Assembly (NCBI RefSeq): GCF_007280555.1
Contig: NZ_VKDB01000001.1
Location: 423,006 to 487,005 of the forward strand
DNA: 64,000 bases
Reading direction: 5' to 3'
Source: Deinococcus detaillensis
Lineage (GTDB): Bacteria > Deinococcota > Deinococci > Deinococcales > Deinococcaceae
Below the pieces are notes generated by a model that had not been told where the DNA came from, did no database searches, and saw nothing but the letters and a program-made list of their open reading frames with translations. Positions 1 to 9,349 of this stretch are shown here, piece after piece (the first letter of the stretch is position 1; the number at the start of each line of letters is the position of its first letter). A program made the translations under genes and the position numbers.

Positions 1-1
1 C

Positions 2-256
2 AGCGTGTCGCTGCTGCTGGGCTTCGTGGTGGCGGGCAGCGTGCAGATGGGCCGCACGGTGTTGCGTCCGGCGTCTACCGCCCTGACTGGTGGGCTGGCC
101 AACCCGCTGGTGTCCACTGCCGAGGACGGCACTTCGGTGCTGCTGAGTATTTTGGCGATTTTCGCTCCGGTGCTGGCGGTGACCCTGTTGCTACTGCTGC
201 TGTATTTTGGCTTCCGCTTGTGGCAGCGGCGGCCAAGGCGCAGGTCGCTGACGTAG
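2..256 (+). CDS. C-terminal part of a DUF4126-like membrane protein (5' truncated)
   Basis: The reading frame is open from the left edge, so the true start lies outside the window. The visible 84 residues hold a small-residue-rich stretch, a Pro-Leu-Val-Ser-Thr-Ala-Glu-Asp segment, one long hydrophobic helix (about residues 50-72) and a basic tail (WQRRPRRR). This resembles the C-terminus of DUF4126 membrane proteins, whose function is unknown. A GC-rich hairpin follows the stop codon. The family assignment is tentative because most of the protein is missing. Confidence 0.55.
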   Translation, partial: SVSLLLGFVVAGSVQMGRTVLRPASTALTGGLANPLVSTAEDGTSVLLSILAIFAPVLAVTLLLLLLYFGFRLWQRRPRRRSLT

Positions 257-273
257 AACAGGGGAGAGACAGG

Positions 274-309
274 GCGGCGCAGACGGTTCAGTGTCTGCGC
301 CGCTTCTTG
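274..309 (+). terminator. Hairpin after the DUF4126-like gene
   Basis: A perfect 11-bp inverted repeat (GCGGCGCAGAC at 274-284, GTCTGCGCCGC at 293-303) with an 8-nt loop is followed by a short T-rich stretch (TTCTT). The T-run is weak, so termination efficiency is uncertain. Confidence 0.55.
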
Positions 310-450
310 CTGGCCTGATTTATGGAGGACAAATGGACATCTTGTCCAAAAAAGTTTGAACGGATTGCATATTTGGATCTAGAAAAATCGTCTCGCCGCC
401 TAAATTGTGCAAGTTGTCCACACAAATGCAGCGATATGAACGCTTTGGCG

Positions 451-479
451 TTGACAGACTGCACGGCTGACCTTAATCT
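451..479 (+). promoter_or_regulatory. Candidate sigma70-type promoter of glnK-amtB
   Basis: A perfect -35 hexamer TTGACA (451-456), a 17-bp spacer and TAATCT (474-479) lie 80 bp upstream of the P-II gene. The same TTGACA-17-TAATCT arrangement occurs upstream of the sugar-binding-protein gene near 31.35 kb. I see no other gene between 310 and 559; an open frame starting at 322 there has no family features. Confidence 0.5.
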
Positions 480-559
480 GCATTTTAGACATGGCCTAAA
501 AGTTCCAGTCGTGGAGGAGCTTCAACGGACAGGTTGCAGTGCAGGGCCAAAGGAGCCGC

Positions 560-934
560 ATGAAACTGATCACCGCAGTGGTAAGGCCCGAACGGGTGCA
601 GCAAGTCAAAGAAGCCCTGTTCCAAGCGGGCATCAAGGGATTGACGCTGAGCCGGGTCAGCGGACACGGCGGCGAGCAGGAAGTCGTGGAGCGCTACCGG
701 GGCACCCGCGTCATCGTCGAGTTTCACGACAAAGTGGAATTCAAGATGGCCGTCAGCGAGCCGTTTATAGAACTTGCCATTGAAGCCATCTGCCGGGGCG
801 CACGCACCGGAGAAGTCGGCGACGGCAAAATTTTCGTGACGCCTCTAGAGCGGGTCATCCGCATCCGTACTGGTGAAGAAGACAACAGCGCCCTGACGCC
901 CGTCGCAACCAAAACCCTGACGCCCACCCGCTAA
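560..934 (+). CDS. glnK: P-II nitrogen regulatory protein (GlnB/GlnK family)
   Basis: Small trimeric signal protein that senses ATP/ADP and 2-oxoglutarate and, next to amtB, normally plugs the ammonium channel. The 124-residue product starts MKLITAVVRPERV, as P-II proteins do, and carries the B-loop TGEVGDGKIFV near residue 83. The start at 560 is fixed by AAAGGAG (549-555). Canonical P-II proteins have Tyr51 in the T-loop for uridylylation or adenylylation. Here residue 51 is Val (RYRGTRVIVEF, residues 45-55), though Tyr46 is present, so classical modification at residue 51 is not possible. amtB follows after 32 bp in a clear glnK-amtB operon. Confidence 0.95.
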   Translation: MKLITAVVRPERVQQVKEALFQAGIKGLTLSRVSGHGGEQEVVERYRGTRVIVEFHDKVEFKMAVSEPFIELAIEAICRGARTGEVGDGKIFVTPLERVIRIRTGEEDNSALTPVATKTLTPTR

Positions 935-966
935 ACCGGGCCTGACGACCGTACCGAGGAGATTCG

Positions 967-2286
967 ATGCTGCTGACCCCAACTGTACTGAGGCGCTCGC
1001 TGCCGCTGCTGACCTTGTTGAGCATAGGTGCGGCGCTGGCCCAAGCGGTCAAAGCCCCTGCCTTTAACACCGGCGACACCGCTTGGATGATCGTGGCCGC
1101 CGCGCTGGTGCTGTTCATGACGCCGGGTCTGGCCTTTTTCTACGGCGGCCTGACCCGCTCACAGAGCGTGCTCAACACCATGATGATGAGCTTTGTTTCT
1201 ATAGGCTTGGTGCTGGTGCTGTGGATGCTGGGCGGTTACAGCATCGCCTTCACGCCGGGCAATTCCTTTTTTGGTGGACTCAGCGCTGCCGGCCTCAATG
1301 GCCTGAGCAATACTGTCAACGGCACCATTCCGTCTTACGTCTTCGCGGCGTTTCAGGCCATGTTCGCCGTCATCGCACTGGCGCTGATCTCCGGCGCGGT
1401 CGTCGAGCGGATGCGCTTTGGGGCCTTCTTGCTGTTCGGCGGACTGTGGAGCCTCCTGATCTACTCGCCGCTGGCCCATATGGTCTGGGGCGGCGGCTGG
1501 CTGGGCGTGCGCGGAGCGCTGGACTTCGCGGGCGGCACCGTCATTCACATCGCGGCGGGCGTCAGCGCTCTGGTGGCCGCCTTCGTGTTGGGGCCGCGCA
1601 TCGGACATGGCCGCACCGCCCACGTGCCGCACAATGTTCCCTTCGTGCTGCTCGGCGCGGCGATCTTGTGGTTCGGCTGGATCGGCTTTAACGCCGGCAG
1701 CGCTCTGGGAGCCAACCAATCGGCGGCGCTGGCTTTTATGACCACCTGCGTGGCTACCGCCGCCGCCATGCTGACCTGGCTCATTTGGGAAAGTGCGCGG
1801 GGCGGCAAGCCTACCGCTGTGGGCGCAGCGACTGGCTTGGTCGTGGGCCTGGTCGCCATCACGCCGGCTTGCGGGTTCGTTTCTCCCTGGGCGTCTTTGG
1901 TGGTGGGCATTGCCGGAGCCACCGCCAGCTTCTGGGCGGTGCAGTTCAAGCAGGCCTTCCGCGCCGACGACGCTTTAGACGTCTTTGCCTGTCACGGTAT
2001 TGCGGGCATTGTAGGAGCGCTGCTGACCGGCGCACTAGCGTGGACGACGGGCCAAGGCAAGCCGCTGGGCGAGCAAATGCTGATTCAAACTCAAGCGGTG
2101 GTGTTTACTCTGGTGTTCTGCGGCGTGGGCAGCTTCATTTTGCTCAAGTTGGTGGGTCTGGTGTTGCCGCTGCGGGTCACGGCCAGCCAAGAAGTCAGCG
2201 GCATCGACATCTCCTCGCATAGTGAGCAGGGCTACGCCGAAAACGAATCGGGCCTCAGCGCTCCGGTGATGATCGGCGGAGATTAA
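967..2286 (+). CDS. amt: Ammonium transporter AmtB
   Basis: Inner-membrane ammonium channel of 439 residues. An N-terminal hydrophobic signal-like segment (LPLLTLLSIGAALAQA) precedes the first Amt helix (MTPGLAFFYGG), and about eleven transmembrane helices follow. The twin pore histidines lie in GGTVIHIAAG and FACHGIAG, and the conserved Asp (LDFAGG) precedes the first. A GAGGAG ribosome site lies just upstream. Co-transcription with glnK indicates nitrogen-regulated uptake with P-II gating. A hairpin terminator follows about 50 bp after the stop. Confidence 0.96.
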   Translation: MLLTPTVLRRSLPLLTLLSIGAALAQAVKAPAFNTGDTAWMIVAAALVLFMTPGLAFFYGGLTRSQSVLNTMMMSFVSIGLVLVLWMLGGYSIAFTPGNSFFGGLSAAGLNGLSNTVNGTIPSYVFAAFQAMFAVIALALISGAVVERMRFGAFLLFGGLWSLLIYSPLAHMVWGGGWLGVRGALDFAGGTVIHIAAGVSALVAAFVLGPRIGHGRTAHVPHNVPFVLLGAAILWFGWIGFNAGSALGANQSAALAFMTTCVATAAAMLTWLIWESARGGKPTAVGAATGLVVGLVAITPACGFVSPWASLVVGIAGATASFWAVQFKQAFRADDALDVFACHGIAGIVGALLTGALAWTTGQGKPLGEQMLIQTQAVVFTLVFCGVGSFILLKLVGLVLPLRVTASQEVSGIDISSHSEQGYAENESGLSAPVMIGGD

Positions 2287-2336
2287 GTTTTGATTAAATT
2301 GCCCTTTCCAGTGAGGTCGAGCATTCGTTTTTGTGT

Positions 2337-2363
2337 CCCCCAGTGCAGTGGCTGGGGGATTTT
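2337..2363 (+). terminator. Rho-independent terminator of glnK-amtB
   Basis: Seven-base-pair perfect stem CCCCCAG (2337-2343) / CTGGGGG (2352-2358) with an 8-nt loop, followed by ATTTT. Confidence 0.7.
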
Positions 2364-2629
2364 GCAGGTCTGCCGAAGGTGGGAGCGGCTGTGACTTTCA
2401 CCTCAGCTTTATCTTCCCGGTCAGGGCACGCCACGCGGCGGGGGCTTCATCCGGGATTGATGTCCTAAAAAGTGATTGGGGGTGCTGTGATAAGATTTTC
2501 GTTGAGCTTGACAGTCTAAGAGTCGGGCCAAACCAACTGCATGTTTGACTCGCCGCCACCCACCTCAGGGCGCGGGGGGTCATGTGCCACGAACCGCACT
2601 GCCAAGAACCACACCAAAGGAGGGAAGAT
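2364..2629 (+). other. Leader region of the V/A-ATPase operon, no gene seen
   Basis: No convincing coding frame. A perfect TTGACA lies at 2508-2513, but the position 17 bp downstream (AACCAA) is a poor -10, so I do not assign a promoter. The operon promoter should lie in this stretch. The ribosome site AAAGGAGG at 2616-2623 belongs to the first ATPase gene. Confidence 0.4.
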
Positions 2630-2947
2630 TTGGACGTCTCAAGTCGGGTTTTAAGTGAGCTGGCCAGCCGTGAGCAGGCGCTCGATGCACAGATCGAAGC
2701 GGCCCGTCAAGACGCCACGCGTGAAATCGAGGCTGCCGAAGCCGAGGCCGCGCGTATTTTGAAGGAGGCCGGCGAGCAAGTCAAAACGCTCACCGCTGCC
2801 CGCGAGCAAGAAATGGCCGCAGAAGGCGTGCGCGTCCGTGAGGAAGCGCAGGCACAGGCCAAAGAAGAGGTGCTGGTAGCCCACACCCGCTCGGATGCCA
2901 AAATGGGTCAGGCGGTGGAAACCATCCTGCGGGCGGTGTTGCCGTGA
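2630..2947 (+). CDS. V/A-type ATP synthase peripheral-stalk subunit G (subunit H-like)
   Basis: First gene of the ATPase operon. The 105-residue product is almost wholly coiled coil, rich in Ala, Glu and Arg, as expected for the small partner of subunit E in the peripheral stalks. The start is the TTG at 2630, 6 nt after a perfect AAAGGAGG; an upstream ATG at 2582 lacks a ribosome site and adds a non-helical leader. The stop overlaps the GTG start of subunit I (GTGA). Identification rests on position and coiled-coil character, as the sequence itself is little conserved. Confidence 0.8.
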   Translation: MDVSSRVLSELASREQALDAQIEAARQDATREIEAAEAEAARILKEAGEQVKTLTAAREQEMAAEGVRVREEAQAQAKEEVLVAHTRSDAKMGQAVETILRAVLP

Positions 2948-4998
2948 TCAACAACATGCAGCAGGTGGTGATCGCCACCCGCAAGCAGGGCAGCCGCGAC
3001 GTCATCGAAGCGCTGCAAGATGCTGGAGCGCTGCATTTGGTGCCGGTCAAAGCGGAAGGGGTGCTCAACGCTGGCCCGCTGACCGGTGAGGACGCCGAGT
3101 TTCGCCGCGAAAGCGAGCGGCTCCTCGCCCGCGCCGAGACCACCCTGACCGAATTGGGCGCGTCCCGCCGCGTTGCTGCGGCGGTGCCTGCCGAGTCAGA
3201 GTGGCCCGCCCTTCTCGAAGAAGTGGCTGGCCCCGCCGCTGAGTTGGCCAAGCGGCGGCAAGCCTTAGACGCCGATATGGACGTGGCCCGCACCTACGGC
3301 TCCGCCGTCAAAGCGCTGAGCGAGCTGTCCGGCGGCCTCGATCAAAGCCGCCGGGTCAGCTTGGTGCCGTTTATCTATCAAAAGCCTGAAGACTTGAGCG
3401 CTTTGCAAGCCGCGCTGCAAGGAAGTCTGGACGGCCGCTTTGAAGTGGCGACCCGCCCGCTGTCGAACGCTGACCACGTGGGCGCGGTGGCCACCCTCAG
3501 CATCGACCGTGACGCGGCCCGCGCCGCCCTCGGCAAAGCCCGCCTCGGCGAGCTGCGGTTGCCGGGGCGCTTTGATGGGCAGCCGATCAGTCAGGTCAGC
3601 GCCGATCTGAGCCGCATCGAGCGTGAAGGTGCGCCGCAGCGCGACGCTTTGGAGCGTGAGCGCACTGGCCTGGCCAACAAGTTCGGGCCGACGTTGTTCG
3701 CCATCCGTGATGCCCTGAGCGATCAGGTTGCCATTCACGACGTGGAGGGCATGAGCGCACGCGGCAAATACAGCCTCGTCATGCAGGGTTTTGTGCCAGA
3801 AGACCGGATTTCCGGCCTCAAGTCGGCGCTCGACCGCTTCGGTGACGCGGTGAGCTACGAGTTGCACCCGGTGGACTCGCACCACACCGCCCATGTGCCG
3901 GTCGAACTCAAAAACACCTCCTACAGCAAGAACTTCGAGCTGATTTTGGGGATGCTGCCGCTGCCCCGCTACGGCAACTTCGATCCCACCGGCATCATCT
4001 CGTTTTTCTTTCCGCTGTTTTTCGGCTTTATCATCGGTGATATCGGTTACGGCCTGCTGTTCTTTATTGTCGGTACTTGGTTTGCCCTCAAAGCCAAGAA
4101 GGGCGAGGGCGTCAACCTTGCCGCCATGAACTCGTACCTCTCGCCCGATGTAATGGGCAAGCTCGGCGTGATTATCCGCACCATGAGCACCTGGGCGATT
4201 TTCTGGGGCTTCTTGACCGGTGAGTTTTTCGGCAACCTCGCCGAGCACCTGCACATCTTCTACGTCAATCACGACTGGATTCGGCGCATCTGGGGCATCA
4301 CCGTACCCGGCGAGCAGGAAAGCGGCTTACTGCCGATTGTCTTCCCGCGCTTGGCGTCTTATTTCACCAACACCGCCCTGATCACCACGCTCATCGTCGG
4401 TATCGGCATGGTGCTGTGGAGCTGGCTGATCCGCGTTCAACTGGCCAGCCGTCACGGCGACAAAACCCACTTGTGGGAAGCCATCGGCATGCTCGGCGGC
4501 TTGGTCGGCTTGATCAGCCTCGGCTTTTTGTCGCAGGGCGGCAACCAATTGGTCAATGCAGCCATCTACAAAGATTTCTCTAGCCCACTCCTGATTGCCA
4601 TGTACATCGGTTTTGCCGTTTTCGTTCTCGGCATGGTCATGTCCAAAGTCTTCTTGATGATCATTGAAATCCTCTCGCAGGGCGGCAACATCATCAGCTT
4701 CGCCCGTCTGTTCGCGGTGGGTGTAGCAGGCGCAATTCTGGCCAACCTCGCCACCGATCTGGGCTGGGGGATGTACGAGCGCATCGGCGTCCTCGGCATC
4801 ATCGTCGGGGTGATTCTGGCGCTCTTGGTTCACGCCTTCGCGCTGGCCATCACCATCATCGGCCACGTTTTGCAGCCCATCCGTTTGCATTTCGTCGAAT
4901 TTTTGACGCCCACCGGCTATCACAACGAATCTGGCGTGCCGTATAGCCCACTGCGCCGCCTCAGCCCGCCCACCGGCACGGCCATCAGCAAGCAGTGA
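2944..4998 (+). CDS. atpI: V/A-type ATP synthase subunit I (a-subunit homologue)
   Basis: Membrane stator subunit that forms the proton half-channels against the K/L ring. The 684-residue product has a cytosolic N-terminal half with long helices (about 1-310). The membrane half starts near FDPTGIISFFFPLFFGFIIGDIGYGLL and has about seven or eight helices. The C-terminal region carries conserved channel segments (LSQGGNIISFARLFAVGVAGA; HAFALAITIIGHVLQPIRLHFVEF, which includes an essential-type Arg). It starts at GTG 2944 overlapping the upstream stop; an alternative ATG lies at 2956. Confidence 0.95.
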   Translation: MINNMQQVVIATRKQGSRDVIEALQDAGALHLVPVKAEGVLNAGPLTGEDAEFRRESERLLARAETTLTELGASRRVAAAVPAESEWPALLEEVAGPAAELAKRRQALDADMDVARTYGSAVKALSELSGGLDQSRRVSLVPFIYQKPEDLSALQAALQGSLDGRFEVATRPLSNADHVGAVATLSIDRDAARAALGKARLGELRLPGRFDGQPISQVSADLSRIEREGAPQRDALERERTGLANKFGPTLFAIRDALSDQVAIHDVEGMSARGKYSLVMQGFVPEDRISGLKSALDRFGDAVSYELHPVDSHHTAHVPVELKNTSYSKNFELILGMLPLPRYGNFDPTGIISFFFPLFFGFIIGDIGYGLLFFIVGTWFALKAKKGEGVNLAAMNSYLSPDVMGKLGVIIRTMSTWAIFWGFLTGEFFGNLAEHLHIFYVNHDWIRRIWGITVPGEQESGLLPIVFPRLASYFTNTALITTLIVGIGMVLWSWLIRVQLASRHGDKTHLWEAIGMLGGLVGLISLGFLSQGGNQLVNAAIYKDFSSPLLIAMYIGFAVFVLGMVMSKVFLMIIEILSQGGNIISFARLFAVGVAGAILANLATDLGWGMYERIGVLGIIVGVILALLVHAFALAITIIGHVLQPIRLHFVEFLTPTGYHNESGVPYSPLRRLSPPTGTAISKQ

Positions 4999-5054
4999 GT
5001 GTTCTTTCTTCCACCTCTCCCTCAAGTTCATCCCCCATTCAAAGGAGCACCCGC

Positions 5055-5372
5055 ATGACCAAGACCAACAAGATCGCCCTCGCCGCCCTCGTTTTCGCCC
5101 TCGCCAGCACCGGCTTTGCTCAGGAAGCTGTCGTTCCTGCCACGACTGCCGTGAACTCCAACGGCGGTCTGATTGCCGTGGGCGCGGGCCTCGCGTTGGG
5201 CCTCGGCGCAATCGGCACTGGCCTTGCTCAGGGCCGCATCGGTGCGGCTGCCGCTGGCGTGACCGCCGAGAACCCGGGCCGCTTGGGCTTGATGCTCCTC
5301 TGGTTTGCCATCCCCGAAACCCTGGTGATCTTCGGCCTGGTGGGCTTCTTCATTCTCTCCGGCAAGATCTAA
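5055..5372 (+). CDS. atpK: V/A-type ATP synthase subunit K/L (rotor proteolipid)
   Basis: Proteolipid of the membrane rotor ring. The 105-residue product has two mature transmembrane helices rich in Gly/Ala, with the proton-carrying Glu in the second (WFAIPETLVIFGL). The start at 5055 is set by AAAGGAG (5041-5047). The first 23 residues (basic MTKTNK, hydrophobic stretch, ALASTGFAQ) look like a cleavable signal peptide, so the mature subunit would begin near residue 24. It follows subunit I directly and precedes subunit E by 3 bp. Confidence 0.95.
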   Translation: MTKTNKIALAALVFALASTGFAQEAVVPATTAVNSNGGLIAVGAGLALGLGAIGTGLAQGRIGAAAAGVTAENPGRLGLMLLWFAIPETLVIFGLVGFFILSGKI

Positions 5373-5375
5373 GCG

Positions 5376-5936
5376 ATGGCGCTCGATAAACTGCTCGAAA
5401 ACGAGGCGCAGTCGGAGATCGAGCGCATCCGCGCTGAGGCGCGTGACCGCGCTGGAGCCATTATCCGGGCTGCCCAAGAACAAGCCCAAACCCTCATCGA
5501 GAGCCGCACCCGGGCCTTAGAAACCCAGACGCAGGCCTCACTGACCCGCGCCCGCTCGGCAGCCGATTTGGAGCGCAGCGCTTCACGGCTCAACGCGGGC
5601 GAAAACGGGATGAGCCGGGCCTTCAAAACTGCTCAGCATGAACTGCTGGCCGTGACCCGCGCTCCCGAATACAAAGACATTTTGGCCCGCCTGATTGCAG
5701 AAGCCCGCGCAGTGGTGCCCAACGCCGAGGCGATTGAAGTCCATCCCAACGAAGCCCACGTAGCCCGCGAACTCGTCACTGACCTTGAAGTGCGTGAGAA
5801 CTACGCCATTCAGGGCGGCGTGCGGGTGGTGGCCAACAACGGCAAAAGCGGCGTGACCAACACTTTGCAGGGCCGCTTGGAGAGACTGCAAGGCACGCTT
5901 GCTCCGCAAGTCAGCCGCATTCTCTCGGAAGGCTGA
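5376..5936 (+). CDS. atpE: V/A-type ATP synthase subunit E (peripheral stalk)
   Basis: Peripheral-stalk subunit of 186 residues. The N-terminal half is a charged helix (EAQSEIERIRAEARDRAGAIIRAA...) that pairs with subunit G, and a small globular C-terminal domain (about 100-186) contacts the catalytic head. It starts 3 bp after the proteolipid stop and is followed by subunit C after 1 bp. Order and length match the V/A-ATPase operons of Thermus and Deinococcus. Confidence 0.93.
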   Translation: MALDKLLENEAQSEIERIRAEARDRAGAIIRAAQEQAQTLIESRTRALETQTQASLTRARSAADLERSASRLNAGENGMSRAFKTAQHELLAVTRAPEYKDILARLIAEARAVVPNAEAIEVHPNEAHVARELVTDLEVRENYAIQGGVRVVANNGKSGVTNTLQGRLERLQGTLAPQVSRILSEG

Positions 5937-5937
5937 T

Positions 5938-6921
5938 ATGGCCGACGACTACGGTTACATCAACGCCCGCATTAAAATGATGCGGACGCAACTGCTCGAC
6001 GGGCGTGCCCTCGATTCCGCGCTGGGCGCACAGACCTACCCCGAGTTTTTGCGGTTGCTGAGTGAGTCCGAGTTGTCGGGCGACCTCTCCGCCGCCACGG
6101 CTCAGGGCGCGGGCCTGCCCGAACTCGATCAAGGCCTCTCCAAGAATTTCTTCGAGACGGTGGAAAAGGTCTACCGCTTCGCGGACGGCGACGCTAAAGC
6201 CGAAATCGGCGTGCTGCTGCAAAAGTGGGACCTAGTGAATCTGAAGTCCATCGCCCGTGGCCTGACCAGTGGCCGCAGCGGTGAGCAACTGCTCTCCAGC
6301 CTGATTCCCGGCGGCACCATTCCGATGACCACTTTGCAAACCGCCCTTCAAGGTGGCGACCTCGCCTCGGCTTCCACCGCGCTGACCCTCACCGGTCACC
6401 CGCTGGCGGCGGCGTTCCGCGAGGGCGTGGCGGCCTACAGCTCCAGCAGCAAACTGCTCGATCTGGAAGTCGCTCTCGATCAAGCCTATTACCGCTACGC
6501 GCTGCGGGTTTCGCGCAACACCTCCCTGCGCCGCTACCTGTCGCAGGAAGTGGACATCACCAACGCACTGACCTCGCGCTCTCTGCGCGGTGTGGGAGCC
6601 AATCCGGCTCTGTTCGTGGAAGGCGGACGCAACATCGACGCCGGAACCTTCCTGCGGCTCACCGAAGGCGACCCCAGCGGCGCGGGCGAGATGGCTCCGA
6701 TTCTGGAAGCCGCTGGCCCCGCCGAAGCTGAGAAGGTGGCCCGCGAAATGCTCGATAACGCCGCCCGCAACGCTGCGGCCGGCGATCCGCTGGGCGTGGG
6801 CGTGGCGATTGACTTTTTGCGCCGCAAGGAACAGGAAATTGCCAAGCTCCGCCTCATCGGGCGCGGCAAGTTCTACAACGTGCCGGGCGAGCAGATTCGT
6901 CAGGAGGTGGCGCAAGGATGA
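5938..6921 (+). CDS. atpC: V/A-type ATP synthase subunit C (rotor socket)
   Basis: Cytosolic subunit that couples the central stalk to the membrane rotor. The 327-residue, largely helical product begins MADDYGYINARIKMMRTQLLDG, typical of the family (Y.NARVR.M...LL). The start at 5938 lies one base after the subunit E stop, with a purine-rich ribosome site inside the end of E; an in-frame ATG at 5899 would overlap E by 38 bp. The stop overlaps the start of F (ATGA). Confidence 0.94.
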   Translation: MADDYGYINARIKMMRTQLLDGRALDSALGAQTYPEFLRLLSESELSGDLSAATAQGAGLPELDQGLSKNFFETVEKVYRFADGDAKAEIGVLLQKWDLVNLKSIARGLTSGRSGEQLLSSLIPGGTIPMTTLQTALQGGDLASASTALTLTGHPLAAAFREGVAAYSSSSKLLDLEVALDQAYYRYALRVSRNTSLRRYLSQEVDITNALTSRSLRGVGANPALFVEGGRNIDAGTFLRLTEGDPSGAGEMAPILEAAGPAEAEKVAREMLDNAARNAAAGDPLGVGVAIDFLRRKEQEIAKLRLIGRGKFYNVPGEQIRQEVAQG

Positions 6922-7271
6922 CCCAAAAAGTAGGAACCTCAGCCACCCAGCGGGTCGTCGTCTTGGCCGACAACGAAACGGCCACCGGCTACCGGCTGGC
7001 AGGCGCGGAAGTGGTGGAAGCCACTGCCGAGAACGCTCAGGCCAAGTTGGAAGAGATGATCACCAGCAACAAGTACGGCTTGGTGGCCGTCGATACCGGT
7101 TTGATCGCTGATCCGGCTGGCTCCACCGCCCGGCTTATGCGTGGGCGCGATCTGCCGATTATTTTGCCGATTCCCAGCCTCAGCGACGCTTTCAGCGCCG
7201 AGCAGGTGGACGCCAAAGCGTACATGGGCAAACTGGTGCGCGAAACGATCGGCTTTGATATCAAGCTTTAA
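6918..7271 (+). CDS. atpF: V/A-type ATP synthase subunit F (central stalk)
   Basis: Small Rossmann-like rotor subunit that binds D in the central shaft. The 117 residues contain VVVLADNETATGYRLAG at the N-terminus and DLPIILPIPSL near residue 84, as in family members. It is translationally coupled to subunit C by a 4-bp ATGA overlap. After it comes an unusual 314-bp gap before subunit A. Confidence 0.94.
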   Translation: MTQKVGTSATQRVVVLADNETATGYRLAGAEVVEATAENAQAKLEEMITSNKYGLVAVDTGLIADPAGSTARLMRGRDLPIILPIPSLSDAFSAEQVDAKAYMGKLVRETIGFDIKL

Positions 7272-7412
7272 ACAGTGGGCGGGGGCAGGGGTCGCCGGGC
7301 AAAGCTCAAAGACTCACAAATGCTTTCCCGGCTTTTCCTTAGACTCCTAACCCCATTCACCTCTTAGACTTCCCTTTTAAGTACGGCCAGATTACCGTTT
7401 CGGGATTCCGCG

Positions 7413-7447
7413 TCTTGGGCAAAGCGGCACCTCTCGGGCCTGCCCGC
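7413..7447 (+). repeat. 35-bp direct repeat, copy 1 (hairpin-ended)
   Basis: Copy 1 of a 35-bp element between subunits F and A, 33/35 identical to the copy exactly 90 bp downstream. It begins TCTTGGGCAAAGCGGCACCT and its 3' end forms a short palindrome, CGGGC-CT-GCCCG. A shorter relative lies at 31644-31663. Confidence 0.85.
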
Positions 7448-7502
7448 AAAAAGTGCTTCATCCCTCCACTCTCGCCTAGCCGTACCTTTTCAACTTCTCG
7501 CT

Positions 7503-7537
7503 TCTTGGGCAAAGCGGCACCTATTGGGCCTGCCCGC
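7503..7537 (+). repeat. 35-bp direct repeat, copy 2
   Basis: Copy 2 differs from copy 1 at two bases in the segment after GGCACCT (CTATTGGG in place of CTCTCGGG), which weakens the terminal palindrome by one pair. It lies 48 bp upstream of the subunit A start. Confidence 0.85.
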
Positions 7538-7545
7538 TCCGCTCG

Positions 7546-7563
7546 GTTTATCTTTAGATAAAC
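7546..7563 (+). promoter_or_regulatory. Perfect 8+8 palindrome upstream of subunit A
   Basis: GTTTATCT-TT-AGATAAAC forms a perfect AT-rich inverted repeat 22 bp before the subunit A start codon and just ahead of its CAGGAG ribosome site. It could be an operator, or an mRNA hairpin controlling translation or stability of the A-B segment. With the repeats at 7413 and 7503 it fills the gap between F and A. Confidence 0.55.
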
Positions 7564-7585
7564 GTCGTTCTACTCAGGAGTATCC

Positions 7586-9345
<1,760 letters not shown>

Positions 9346-9349
<4 letters not shown>

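Noticed and set aside
322..783. A 153-codon frame with several Cys upstream of and overlapping glnK
   Set aside because: The Cys-rich start looked like a metal-binding protein, but the second half is a shadow of glnK and the start lacks a ribosome site; the stretch is better read as the glnK promoter region.
2508..2536. TTGACA as promoter of the ATPase operon
   Set aside because: The -35 is perfect, but the sequence 17 bp downstream (AACCAA) is not an acceptable -10.
2333..2548. A 71-codon frame between amtB and the ATPase operon
   Set aside because: It starts inside the amtB terminator and has no ribosome site or recognisable sequence.
3265..4272. A 335-codon antisense frame over ATPase subunit I
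   Set aside because: Mirror frame of a conserved gene with biased composition; no independent signal.
7413..7537. CRISPR-like arrangement of the two 35-bp repeats
   Set aside because: Only two copies, no third unit at 90-bp spacing and no cas genes in the window.
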